Under the pieces are notes generated by a model. The model was not told where the DNA came from. It made no database searches and saw nothing but the letters and a program-made list of their open reading frames with translations. A DNA stretch of 64,000 nt from Streptomyces sp. NBC_01471. GTDB lineage: Bacteria > Actinomycetota > Actinomycetes > Streptomycetales > Streptomycetaceae. This document shows positions 14,869 to 23,090 of this stretch, one piece after another. Where the stretch lies: the NCBI RefSeq assembly GCF_041438865.1, contig NZ_CP109450.1:2335001-2399000 (forward strand), given 5' to 3'. Position 1 is the first letter of the stretch; each line of letters opens with the position of its first letter. Position numbers and translations under genes: made by a program.

Positions 14869-15546
14869 TCAGGAGGGCGTGGGTGTGTGGACGACGCCGT
14901 TGATCAGGGCCTGGAAGCCCCAGGACAGGCGTTCGTCCGGCGCACCGGACACCAGCCGGGGGGCCAGGGCCGCGATCCGCGGATGGGTTCGCTCGTCGGC
15001 GGTGTGCACGGCGTGGGTCAGCGCGTCCCACTCGTCCTGAGCGTCGACGGCGTGCTCACGGGTCGAATGCTCGGCGGCGGTCGCGGTGGCGTACTGCATC
15101 AGCACGTCCACCCCCCAGGCGGCGCGGCCGTCGGGCACGTCTCCCTCGTCCAGGAAACGCAGGAGCGACTCGATCAGGGTCAGGTAGTGGGGTCCGCTGG
15201 GCCGGGCCACGAGCGCGGAGCGCGCCAGGCCGGGGTGGGCGAAGAGGACCAGTGTGTACGCGGTGAGCAGCTCTTCCAGGCGCTCGCGCCACGGGCCGTC
15301 CGCCGGCTCCGGCAGGGTGCCCAGGAGTTCGTCGAGGATCGCCGCGTGCAGCTCGGCGGTGTTGCTGACGTAGACGTACAGCGAGGCCGGACCGGTGTCC
15401 AGGTCCTGTGCCAGGCGGCGCATGGTGACCTTTTCCAGGCCGTCGGCCCGCATGATGCCCAGCGCGGCGGCCACGATCCCGTCCCTGGTCAGAGCCGGTT
15501 TGGCGGGCCGCTCACGGCGACTGCGAGGTTCGGAGCGAGGATGCAT
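14869..15546 (-). CDS. TetR-family regulator (TetR_C-like)
   Basis: 225 aa from the ATG at 15546 (MHPRSEPRSRRERPAKPALT). The HTH spans IVAAALGIMRADGLEKVTMRRLAQDLDTGPASLYVYVSN, cut here for position: residues ~20-60, with recognition helix DTGPASLYVY. The C-terminal region resembles drug-sensing TetR proteins. Two palindromes lie just upstream (15558-15607), so autoregulation is likely and the downstream monooxygenase is its probable target. Confidence 0.85.
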   Translation of the reverse strand: MHPRSEPRSRRERPAKPALTRDGIVAAALGIMRADGLEKVTMRRLAQDLDTGPASLYVYVSNTAELHAAILDELLGTLPEPADGPWRERLEELLTAYTLVLFAHPGLARSALVARPSGPHYLTLIESLLRFLDEGDVPDGRAAWGVDVLMQYATATAAEHSTREHAVDAQDEWDALTHAVHTADERTHPRIAALAPRLVSGAPDERLSWGFQALINGVVHTPTPS

Positions 15547-15557
15547 GACTCCACCGT

Positions 15558-15607
15558 AACGAACGCATTCGTTCAGAACAAGTCCGTCACGAACATGTTC
15601 GTGACGG
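15558..15607. promoter_or_regulatory. Two palindromic operators upstream of the TetR gene
   Basis: 15558-15573 is AACGAA-CGCA-TTCGTT (6-bp arms). 15584-15607 is a perfect 24-bp palindrome with half-site CCGTCACGAACA. Both share a GAAC-x-GTTC-like centre. They lie 12-60 bp before the TetR start. Confidence 0.75.
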
Positions 15608-15805
15608 CGGGGCCGCAGGTCGGCCCCTCCGGATACGGCGGGGCGCGCATCACGGCCGTGACGTTCCTCCACCCGGGGTCACGCGGTACGCCCGGGGCAG
15701 CCAGAGGGCGCCACGGGGGCCAAGGGGCGCCACGGGATCAGGGCGAAGAATCCGCCCCATCGGGCCGCCCAACGCGTCGCGCAAGCGCGCGCGCAGCAGC
15801 CGCCA

Positions 15806-16183
15806 TCACGCCTGTCCCGAGCTGTGCGGGGACAGCCGCAGCGTGATCCGGTCGAAGAGCTCCGTCAGCGGCTCGCCGACGTCCCGGCCGAACCCGGTCA
15901 GCCCGTAGGTGACCTGGGGCGGCGTCGTCGGCTCGACCTCCCGCCAGATCAGGCCGTCCTGAACCAGCGCGCGCAGGGTCTGGGCGAGCATCTTCTCGCT
16001 GATGCCCTGGATGCTCTCGCGCAGCTCGTAGAACCGGAGGTCGTTGCTCCGCAAGGAGATCAGCACCCAGATGCCCCATCTGCTGGTCACATGGTCGACC
16101 ACATCACGCGCGGGGCAGTCGGTGTGAAACACGTCATACCGCTCCCCCGCCTCGACCTGCCTGCGCTGCACGCCTTCCACCAT
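15806..16183 (-). CDS. HxlR-family regulator with N-terminal cysteine (redox-sensing type)
   Basis: 125 aa winged-helix HxlR protein. DVVDHVTSRWGIWVLISL and LRFYELRESIQGISEKMLAQTLRALVQDGL form the core HTH and wing. Cys23 in TDCPAR sits just before the first helix, where YodB/QorR-type members carry their thiol sensor. The gene is divergent from an NAD(P)H-binding oxidoreductase, the same arrangement as QorR and its quinone reductase. Sensing of quinones or electrophiles is therefore a good inference. Confidence 0.85.
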   Translation of the reverse strand: MVEGVQRRQVEAGERYDVFHTDCPARDVVDHVTSRWGIWVLISLRSNDLRFYELRESIQGISEKMLAQTLRALVQDGLIWREVEPTTPPQVTYGLTGFGRDVGEPLTELFDRITLRLSPHSSGQA

Positions 16184-16282
16184 GTCAGGAGCTTACGTCG
16201 AGGTATGTCCTTACCAAAAGTTAGCCCGCGCTCCTAGCGTGACGGCCACAGCCCACCGAGGGCATCCGACAAGGAGCTGATC
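16184..16282. promoter_or_regulatory. Divergent promoter region for the HxlR and oxidoreductase genes
   Basis: 99 bp between divergent starts. It contains a TATGTCCTTACCAAAAGTTAGC stretch (one base over the quoted limit is avoided by noting 16203-16223) whose ACTTA/TTACC half-sites resemble HxlR operators. Operator not proven. Confidence 0.45.
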
Positions 16283-17122
16283 ATGATCGTAGTGACCGGG
16301 GCCACTGGGAACATCGGCCGACCGCTGACGCAGGCACTGGCCGAGACGGGCCGGGAGGTGACGGCGGTGTCACGGCACACGGCGGCGGTGCCGGAGGGGG
16401 TCCGCCACGTGACGGCAGACCTGGCCGAGCCGGGCAGCCTCAAGCCCGCACTGGCCGGGGCGAAGGCGCTGTTCCTGCTGCTGTCCGGCGATTTGCACGC
16501 CACTGGGGCCAACCCTGCCGACATCATCGGCGAGGCCGCGGACAGCGGGGTCCGCCGGGTCGTCCTGCTCTCCACTCTCGGCGTGGTGACCAGGCCCTCC
16601 GGCCGAACGCGAATCGCGATGCGCGCACTGGAGGACACGCTGCGGGAGTCCGGCCTGGAGTGGGCCGTCCTGCGGCCGGGCGGCTTCGCCTCCAACGCCC
16701 TGTGGTGGGCCGATTCCATCCGCGCGCAACAAGTCGTCGCCGCGCCCTTCGGCGACATCGGGGTGCCGGTCATCGATCCGGCGGACATCGCCGCGGTCGC
16801 GGCAGCCTGCCTGCTGGACGACCGGTACACCGGCGGCGCCTACGAGCTGACCGGCCCGGAGGTGATCACTCCACGCCAGCAGACGGAGGCCATCGCCGCC
16901 GCGCTGGGCTCGCCGCTGAGGTTTCACGAACTCACCCGCGACGAGGCCAGGGCCGCCATGGCCCAGAGCATGCCGGCGGAACTCGCCGACGACACTCTGG
17001 ACATCCTCGGCTCCCCGAGCCCGGCCGAGCTGCGCGTCAGCCCGGACGTCCAGCGGGTCCTCGGCCGCGCCCCGCGCCCCTTCGCCGACTGGGCCACCCG
17101 CAACGTCGCCGCTTTCCGCTGA
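16283..17122 (+). CDS. NmrA/QorB-like NAD(P)H-binding oxidoreductase
   Basis: 279 aa. The N-terminal Rossmann motif VTGATGNIG (Gly-x-x-Gly-x-x-Gly) is of the atypical SDR/NmrA class, followed by LRPGGFASNALWW and a C-terminal region seen in NAD(P)H:quinone oxidoreductases of the QorB/YtfG type. AAGGAG lies 5-8 bases before the ATG. Regulation by the divergent HxlR protein is likely. A role in reducing quinones is inference. Confidence 0.85.
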   Translation: MIVVTGATGNIGRPLTQALAETGREVTAVSRHTAAVPEGVRHVTADLAEPGSLKPALAGAKALFLLLSGDLHATGANPADIIGEAADSGVRRVVLLSTLGVVTRPSGRTRIAMRALEDTLRESGLEWAVLRPGGFASNALWWADSIRAQQVVAAPFGDIGVPVIDPADIAAVAAACLLDDRYTGGAYELTGPEVITPRQQTEAIAAALGSPLRFHELTRDEARAAMAQSMPAELADDTLDILGSPSPAELRVSPDVQRVLGRAPRPFADWATRNVAAFR

Positions 17123-17405
17123 GATTCCCGAGGGCCGGCGGACCGGGCTCAGGCCGCCATGAAGCGGCCCAGCTCACGTGACTTCGGCTGAAGGGCGGCG
17201 GCCCGAGCGTCCTCGGAGGCATCCAGGCCCCCGGGACCTGAACATCCTTGAGACCGCCGCCCTCTGCCGGGCCTGCGGGCTGCCGGTACGCCTCGGTACG
17301 TGCCCTCTCCGCCAGGACCAGCACCTCATGAACAACCGGGAGGCCCCGTTCGACGGGTTCCACAGAGTCTGACCACTTATGTCACAGTACTGGCCCAACG
17401 CGGCC
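17123..17405. other. Gap with no supported gene
   Basis: A 64-codon frame (17178-17372) exists but has no ribosome site and no recognisable domain. I see nothing else here. Confidence 0.4.
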
Positions 17406-17756
17406 TCAGAGCGCCTCGCGTACGAGCGCCAGCACGGCCTCGTCCGTGAGGCCCAGCTCCCGTGCCTCCGCCGTGAATTCCCGCACCCGTACGAGCAGTC
17501 GCGCCCGCGCCCGCGAGGGGCCCCCGACGACCATCGCCCCCCTCCCCCGGCGCAGTTCGATCAGGCCCTCCTCGCGCAGCCGCTGGTAACCCCGCAGCAC
17601 CGTATGGACATTGACCCCCAGCGAGTCCGCGAGGACACGGGCGGCGGGCAGCCGCTCACCCGCTTCCACCCGGCCGTCCGCGACGGCGCCCCGGACACAG
17701 GCGGCGATCTGGTCCCCGAGCGGGATCGCGGACGACGGGTCGATCCGGAAGAGCAT
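17406..17756 (-). CDS. GntR-family regulator, YtrA subfamily
   Basis: 116 aa. The short wHTH is typical of YtrA-like members: IPLGDQIAACVRGAVADGRV, LADSLGVNVHTVLRGYQRLREEGLI and RGRGAMVV, followed by ~40 helical residues and no large effector domain. The ATG overlaps the stop of the upstream membrane-protein gene (ATGA), so both come from one mRNA. YtrA regulators usually repress their own operon; an imperfect inverted repeat precedes the operon (18714-18736). Confidence 0.85.
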   Translation of the reverse strand: MLFRIDPSSAIPLGDQIAACVRGAVADGRVEAGERLPAARVLADSLGVNVHTVLRGYQRLREEGLIELRRGRGAMVVGGPSRARARLLVRVREFTAEARELGLTDEAVLALVREAL

Positions 17757-18706
17757 CAGCCGTTCGCCCGCCGCTCGGCCAGGGTGTTGAGCAGGGCGGC
17801 GGCATCGGCCGAGCCGTCGATGGTGACGGCGAAGTCGCGGCCGTTCCTGCGCCGGACCACGATGGCCTCGCCCGAGCGGAGGATGAGCCCGGAGCGGCCC
17901 GCGCGGAAGCGGTAGCCCCACCCGCCGAAGTCCTTGAGGGCGTTGATGTCGCGGCTGGTCGCCTGCTCGACCTCGTCCAGCGGCACCCGGATACGCGGCC
18001 AGGGCAGCCGGCCGGTGGAGACGGTCAGGCCCCTGCGGTCCACGGTGACGTACGGCCTGGCGAAGACCATCAGCACCAGGCCGATCACGACAGGCGCCAC
18101 GGCGTCCTGCCAGCCGGACAAGGTCAGCACGACGACGCCGGTGACGACGACGCCCGCCGCGAGCACCAGCAGCGGGCGTGCGCCCGCATGGCGTGCCCAG
18201 CCGGCCGTCTCACCGGCCGCGAGGTCGATCCGCTCGACGGGCCCCTCGGCGGGCAGCGGCAGCACGGACGGCACGAAGCGGGCCAGCCACCACCCGGCCC
18301 CGCCCGCCAGTGCCGCCACCCCGACAGCGACGGCGACCCTCCAGAACGGGAACTCGACCGGGGTGCGGAGATTGGCGTACAGGACCGCGGCCATCACCGC
18401 ACCGACGAAGCCGGCGAGCGCCCAGCCCGTGGCGATCAGACCGCGCACGCCGCGGGCGATCAGCATCCAGATCAGCCCCATGCCGATCAGGAGCCCGGTG
18501 GTGACCAGCACGTACTCCGTCTGCCCCGCCGTGTCGTCCGGCCGGCCGCCGCTCCCGAAATGGCTGGCCAGGCGGTGCGGCAGCCGGTCCCGCAGCTGGA
18601 AGAAGACCACCAGATCGACGGCGTGGGCAAGCAGGAAGGGCAGGCCGGCAACTGTCGCGCGCCGGATGCGTCCGTGCCTCATCGGAACCCCCGTGGTGTC
18701 CCTCAT
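17756..18706 (-). CDS. DUF1648-type membrane protein
   Basis: 316 aa from the ATG at 18706, which has GGGGGA just upstream; ATGs at 18727 and 18682 are alternatives. The N-terminal DUF1648 segment (LLAHAVDLVVFFQLRDRLPHRLASHFGSGGRPDD) is followed by about six transmembrane helices (LIGMGLIWMLIARG, ALAGFVGAVMAAVLYANL, VAVAVGVAALAGGAGWWLA, LLVLAAGVVVTGVVVLTL, VAPVVIGLVLMVFA) and a soluble C-terminal PH-like region. Such proteins pair with YtrA-type GntR regulators and respond to cell-envelope stress in related loci. Exact role unknown. Confidence 0.75.
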   Translation of the reverse strand: MRDTTGVPMRHGRIRRATVAGLPFLLAHAVDLVVFFQLRDRLPHRLASHFGSGGRPDDTAGQTEYVLVTTGLLIGMGLIWMLIARGVRGLIATGWALAGFVGAVMAAVLYANLRTPVEFPFWRVAVAVGVAALAGGAGWWLARFVPSVLPLPAEGPVERIDLAAGETAGWARHAGARPLLVLAAGVVVTGVVVLTLSGWQDAVAPVVIGLVLMVFARPYVTVDRRGLTVSTGRLPWPRIRVPLDEVEQATSRDINALKDFGGWGYRFRAGRSGLILRSGEAIVVRRRNGRDFAVTIDGSADAAALLNTLAERRANG

Positions 18707-18713
18707 CGTTCCC

Positions 18714-18736
18714 CCTATTGTTTGCATTCAAATAGA
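18714..18736. promoter_or_regulatory. AT-rich inverted repeat before the DUF1648-GntR operon
   Basis: CTATTGTTTG and CATTCAAATAG face each other (imperfect arms) in an otherwise GC-rich context, directly upstream of the operon start. Likely the -10 region and GntR operator. Confidence 0.5.
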
Positions 18737-18909
18737 ACAACGAATGGCTGGGGCCGTCAAGAGAACGGGGGCGGCCGGGGGCGCGGGGGGGCAGGCAAAG
18801 AGCAGCGGCCCCTCACCGGCATTCGTGCGCGCGTGCTCACGTGCCGTCGAGGGGCCGCCCGGTGGAGCCGGCGAACCTTGCTTTCGTGCCGCCGTCGCGC
18901 GACGGCGGG

Positions 18910-19335
18910 CTACACGGCCGCGGAGAAGGGGGACTGGAGGGTGGAGCCGGAGGGCAGTTGTTCCTGGATCAGGGCGACCGCGGCGCCGAAGTCGCCCTGG
19001 TCGTTGCCCGATACGTAACTCGTGCCGCCGTAGTGCAGGGTGACGCCGAGATCGGTGGCCGGACGGCGCAGGGCCAACAGGCAGCTCAGCGTGGCCTGCT
19101 GGGCCGTGCTGTCACCGGCGACGACGGGGAGCGGCATGTCCCACTCCAGGACACAGTCGCTCAATGGCTCGGCCCCCTCCGGTACGTCTCCGACCGGCGC
19201 GAACGAGTCGAACGAAGCTCCGGCATAGTCGACTCCCCTGATCCGGGTGCGGAGTTGACGCTCTACTGCGCTGATCACTAGGGCATCTGATCCATGGCTG
19301 TCCCGGTACCAGCCGGCCCATGACTGTGGTGTCAT
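18910..19335 (-). CDS. Conserved hypothetical protein (DUF6304-like)
   Basis: 141 aa, acidic, no membrane segment. WAGWYRD near the start, RQLRTRIRGVDYAGASFD and CVLEWDMPLPVV resemble a Streptomyces family I recall as DUF6304. Its ATG overlaps the stop of the small Cys protein gene upstream (ATGA). Last gene of the GNAT operon. Function unknown. Confidence 0.6.
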   Translation of the reverse strand: MTPQSWAGWYRDSHGSDALVISAVERQLRTRIRGVDYAGASFDSFAPVGDVPEGAEPLSDCVLEWDMPLPVVAGDSTAQQATLSCLLALRRPATDLGVTLHYGGTSYVSGNDQGDFGAAVALIQEQLPSGSTLQSPFSAAV

Positions 19336-19553
19336 GAGCGCGACTGTAGCGCTGCCACCAGCTCGGCGTCACCAAGAGTGATCAAGTCCGGAATTACTGG
19401 TTCCTGGGCCACTTCGCTCCACGCATCCCATTCCTGATGGCCCGAAAGGTCTCGGACGCACTCCGCGCACACCACCCGACGAGCGCACGTACGGGTGACC
19501 GGCCGGGCCACCGAACGGGTGAGTTGCCCGCGTCCGGGTCCCGCCCGCCTCAC
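19332..19553 (-). CDS. Small cysteine-containing protein (coupled ORF)
   Basis: 73 codons or fewer. The frame begins 3 bp after the GNAT stop and its TGA overlaps the next gene's ATG, so tight coupling on both sides supports expression. CARRVVCAEC gives a possible metal site; the tail EPVIPDLITLGDAELVAALQS looks like a real protein end. The true start is unclear because no good ribosome site or ATG is seen. Function unknown. Confidence 0.45.
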   Translation of the reverse strand: MRRAGPGRGQLTRSVARPVTRTCARRVVCAECVRDLSGHQEWDAWSEVAQEPVIPDLITLGDAELVAALQSRS

Positions 19554-19556
19554 GGA

Positions 19557-20147
19557 TCAGCCGCGCGGCTCCCGCCACATCGGCCACATCTGCGGACCGC
19601 CGGGCAGTTGGACCGCGGTGCCCATGAACACGAACCCGAGCCGCTCGTACAGCTCGCGGCTGCGCGCACTGCTCGCCTCCAGATACGCCGGAACCCCTTC
19701 CCGGTCGCAGCGCTCCAGCACGGGGGCCATCAACGCGGTGCCCAGGCCCTCGCCCTGCCGCTCCGGTGTCACACCGATCATCAGCAGGTAGGCGTGCGCC
19801 CGGTCGTGCGGATGGACCTTCCCCGTCAACCGGCCCACCAGCTCGGCCCGTTCGTTCTCCGGGTCGGCGGTCTCCCGCATCCTGGCCGGAGTGTCGTCCT
19901 CCTCCGGCACACCGGCGGGGATGTCGAGCCAGAGAGCCATCGCCGTATGGTCCTCGGCGAGATCGACCCGGCCCTCGGCCAGGGCCACGTCGATGAAGAC
20001 CCCGAGGAACCTGCCGTGCACGTTCCTGCGGTGCGCCACGTCGGGGAACACCCACGTACTCACCGGGTCCTGCATGAAGGACTCGTCAAGAAGCCGTACG
20101 AGCACCTCGCGGTCGGCCTTGCCCGCCTGTCGTATCGCCACGCCCAT
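19557..20147 (-). CDS. GNAT-family N-acetyltransferase
   Basis: 196 aa from the ATG at 20147 with GAGGGA 6 bases ahead. Acetyl-CoA-binding motif A is clear: YLLMIGVTPERQGEGLGTAL (R/Q-x-x-G-x-G/A). Motif B follows as AYLEASSARSRELYERLGF. The N-terminus MGVAIRQAGKADREVLVRLL is typical. First gene of a three-gene unit with two small uncharacterised proteins, so the substrate may be a protein or small metabolite of that unit. No more can be said. Confidence 0.88.
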   Translation of the reverse strand: MGVAIRQAGKADREVLVRLLDESFMQDPVSTWVFPDVAHRRNVHGRFLGVFIDVALAEGRVDLAEDHTAMALWLDIPAGVPEEDDTPARMRETADPENERAELVGRLTGKVHPHDRAHAYLLMIGVTPERQGEGLGTALMAPVLERCDREGVPAYLEASSARSRELYERLGFVFMGTAVQLPGGPQMWPMWREPRG

Positions 20148-20261
20148 GGTCCGGTCCCTCTTCTCTCGGCGTTCACGTCGTTCAGTCGCTCGATGAGCGC
20201 ACCATCGGCAACTCGCAGACGCGATACTAGAGTTGAGCGGCCCGACCATGGGCGGTACGGC

Positions 20262-21302
20262 TCAGCGGCTGCGCCGCGTCACATACTCCGCGAGGGAGAG
20301 CAGACCTCCCGCCGCCGCGAGGTCGGGGACGGCGCGGGAGAGATGGCCCACCGCTCTGGCCATCCGGTCGGCCGCCTCGGCCTGTGCCCAGTCACGGCCA
20401 CCGGCCCGGTCGACCGCGTCGGCGGCCCGCCTGATGCCGTCCCCTTCGAGAGGTCCGCGGTACAGCTCCGCCAGCTCGGCCGCCGCCCGGGTGCCCGAGC
20501 CCAGCGCCGCCACCACCGGCAGCGACTTCTTGTGGGCGGCCAGATCCGCACCGGCCGGCTTGCCGGTGTGGGACGGCTCGCCCCAGATGCCGATCAGGTC
20601 GTCGATCAGCTGAAAGGCGAGCCCGGCCTCCCGGCCGAACGCGTCCATCGCCGCCGCCTCTTCGGGTCCGGCGCCCGAGTAGAGGGCGCCCATCGCGCAG
20701 GCGCAGCCGAGCAGTGCCCCGGTCTTGGCCTCGGCCATGGTCAGGCATTCGTCCAGCGAGACATCCGCACGGGCCTCGAAGGCGCAGTCGGCCTGCTGTC
20801 CGGCGCAGAGCTCGATGACGCACGCCGCGAGCCGCCCGGCGGCCGCCTTCGCCGCGGGGTGCGGGTCCTCCGCGAGCAGCCGCAGGGCCAGGGCCTGCAT
20901 CGCGTCCCCGGCTATGACCGCGTCGGGTATACCGAAGACGGCCCAGGCGGTCGCCCGGTGCCTCCGGGTGGCGTCCCGGTCGATGACGTCGTCGTGCAGC
21001 AGCGTGAAGTTGTGCACCAGCTCCACCGCCGCGGCAGCCCGTACCGCCTGCCGCATGTCTCCGTTCAGTGCCTGGACCGCGGCGAGGACGAGCGCGGGTC
21101 TGATCGCCTTGCCCGCCTGTCCCGCGGCCGGCGAGCCGTCCGACTGCTCCCAGCCGAAGTGGTACATCCCGATGTTCCGCATCGGCCCTGGCAGGGACTC
21201 CAGCGCGGAGCGGAGCTCCGGGTCGACGACGGTGCGGGTGCGTTCCAGGAGCGCTGCGGCCTCGTGCCCCTCGGTCGCGGCGTCCGTTCTGGTCATGGTC
21301 AT
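20262..21302 (-). CDS. Polyprenyl diphosphate synthase, probable encapsulin cargo
   Basis: 346 aa from the ATG at 21302 (GAGGAAG 5 bases ahead). The first Asp-rich motif is LLHDDVIDRD; the second is LIDDLIG, where the last Asp of DDxxD is replaced by Gly. The GKAIRPALV region binds the substrate. It would condense isopentenyl diphosphate with an allylic diphosphate. The gene lies 112 bp after the encapsulin shell gene in the same direction, and family 2B encapsulins are known to sit beside polyprenyl transferases as cargo. The ~30 N-terminal residues before the fold (TDAATEGHEAAALLERTRT) are the candidate loading segment. Product chain length unknown. Confidence 0.82.
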   Translation of the reverse strand: MTMTRTDAATEGHEAAALLERTRTVVDPELRSALESLPGPMRNIGMYHFGWEQSDGSPAAGQAGKAIRPALVLAAVQALNGDMRQAVRAAAAVELVHNFTLLHDDVIDRDATRRHRATAWAVFGIPDAVIAGDAMQALALRLLAEDPHPAAKAAAGRLAACVIELCAGQQADCAFEARADVSLDECLTMAEAKTGALLGCACAMGALYSGAGPEEAAAMDAFGREAGLAFQLIDDLIGIWGEPSHTGKPAGADLAAHKKSLPVVAALGSGTRAAAELAELYRGPLEGDGIRRAADAVDRAGGRDWAQAEAADRMARAVGHLSRAVPDLAAAGGLLSLAEYVTRRSR

Positions 21303-21414
21303 GGTCGCTTCCTCTGTGGCGTGCGTACGGCGTGATCGCCACGGGCCCCCCGGACGCGCCGGTCCCCGCGGCGGCCTGACCGCCGTCCGGGCCGGCCCCG
21401 TCCGGGGCGGCACC

Positions 21415-22821
21415 TCACCCCCAGCGGCTGACTTCGACGTTCTCCAGCACGCCGAGTGCGTCCGGGACCAGCACGGCCGCGGAGTAGTAGGCCGTCACCA
21501 GGTACGAGATGATCGCCTTCTCGTCGATTCCCATGAAACGGACCGACAGGCTCGGCTCGATCTCGTCGGGGATGCCGCTCTGCTGGAGCCCGATGACGCC
21601 CTGTTCGGCCTCGCCGGTCCTCATGCAGATGATCGACGTGGTGCGGGCGTCACTGACCGGGATCTTGTTGCACGGGTAGATCGGCACCCCGCGCCAGGCG
21701 GGCACGTGGTGGCCGCCGACGTCGACGCTCTCCGGGACGAGCCCGCGCCTGTTGCACTCGCGGCCGAACGCGGCGATGGCCTTCGGATGTGCGAGGAAGA
21801 GCTTCGATCCGCGCCGGCGCGAGAGGAGTTCGTCCATGTCGTCCGGGCTGGGCACCCCGTCGTGCGGCTGGAGCCGCTGGCCGTAGTCACAGTTGTGGAG
21901 CAGGCCGAACTCGCGGTTGTTGACCAGCTCGTGTTCCTGGCGCTCCCGCAGCGCCTCGACCGTGAGCCGCAACTGGTGCTCGGTCTGGTTCATCGGCTGG
22001 TTGTAGAGGTCGGCGACCCTGCTGTGGACCTTCAGCACGGTCTGGGCGACGCTCAGTTCGTACTCGCGGGGCGCACCCTCGTAGTCGACGTACGTGTGCG
22101 GGACGAGGGCTTCACCGACGTGACCCGCGGAGAGGTCGATCGCCGCTTCGCCGTAGCTGTTGGTGCGCTGTGCGGGCAGCGAGGCCACCCCCGCCAGATG
22201 CTCACGCAGCGAGTCGGCGCGCTCCGCGAGGTTCAGCACGTCCGACCTGGTCAGCTCAAGTGCGACGCACGCGGTGTCGGCACGGGCCGTGTACTCCCAG
22301 GTGGCCCCCTCCTCCAGCAGCGCCTGGTCGCCGAAGTACGCCCCGTCGGCCAGCGAACCGAGCACGGTCTCGTCCCCGTAGGGCCCCGTGCCGATCTTCT
22401 GGACCCGGCCGTGCGCCAGCAGGAACACCCGGTCCGCCGTATCGCCCTCGGCTGCCAGCACATCGCCCTCGGCGAACTCCCGCTGGGTGCAGCGCTGGGC
22501 CAGCTCGGCCAGAGCCGCCTCGTCCGCGTAGTCCCGGAGGGCGGGCAGCTCACCGAGCTCGGCCGGGATGACCTCCACACGGCCGCCGGTCTGCACAAAC
22601 GTCACGCGGCCGTCGCCGACCGAGTAGCTCAGCCGCCGGTTCACCCGGTACGTACCACCCTGCACCTGAACCCACGGCAGCGTCTTCAGCAGCCACCGTG
22701 AAGTGATCTCCTGCATCTGCGGTGCGGACTTGGTGGTCGTTGCGAGGTTCCGCGCAGCTGCCGTGCCCAGACTCTGCTGCGGCGGTGCCTGCGTGTCGCG
22801 AACCTCTTCACCAACGGACAT
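21415..22821 (-). CDS. Family 2B encapsulin nanocompartment shell protein (cNMP-binding domain inserted)
   Basis: 468 aa. The N-terminal arm ([40 protein letters not shown]) and C-terminal HK97-like part ([71 protein letters not shown]) are those of encapsulin family 2. A cyclic-nucleotide-binding domain occupies about residues 95-215 ([35 protein letters not shown]), which marks subfamily 2B. It self-assembles into a protein shell around cargo. The neighbouring polyprenyl synthase is the likely cargo. It is divergent from the ACC-deaminase-like gene with a 269-bp promoter region. Confidence 0.9.
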   Translation of the reverse strand: MSVGEEVRDTQAPPQQSLGTAAARNLATTTKSAPQMQEITSRWLLKTLPWVQVQGGTYRVNRRLSYSVGDGRVTFVQTGGRVEVIPAELGELPALRDYADEAALAELAQRCTQREFAEGDVLAAEGDTADRVFLLAHGRVQKIGTGPYGDETVLGSLADGAYFGDQALLEEGATWEYTARADTACVALELTRSDVLNLAERADSLREHLAGVASLPAQRTNSYGEAAIDLSAGHVGEALVPHTYVDYEGAPREYELSVAQTVLKVHSRVADLYNQPMNQTEHQLRLTVEALRERQEHELVNNREFGLLHNCDYGQRLQPHDGVPSPDDMDELLSRRRGSKLFLAHPKAIAAFGRECNRRGLVPESVDVGGHHVPAWRGVPIYPCNKIPVSDARTTSIICMRTGEAEQGVIGLQQSGIPDEIEPSLSVRFMGIDEKAIISYLVTAYYSAAVLVPDALGVLENVEVSRWG

Positions 22822-23090
22822 CTGACGTCCTCTCGATCATCGACTGACGTGCCTGAAGAGCCTTTCAGCGGAGACCGGCGGCGCGCCATTACACAAAAGA
22901 GTGTGACTAATAGGGCGTTGGAGTGGGCACGCTGTCGTTCGTTGTCCGGGACGGTCATAACTTGGATCTTTATGCACGTTATCCAGCGTGCCGCTCTGCG
23001 GAGTCGAGGCCGGCGACCGTATGCCCGCCGACCACGCCCAGCGCGCGGGCCGCTCGACCGGGGCGGACGACCGGGGCGGACAATGAGCCC

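Noticed and set aside
17178-17372. 64-codon plus-strand frame
   Set aside because: No ribosome site, no similarity that I recognise; two Cys pairs are not enough.
19437-21335. 632-codon plus-strand open frame
   Set aside because: Antisense shadow of the GNAT and polyprenyl synthase genes; Arg/Pro/His-rich, no domain.
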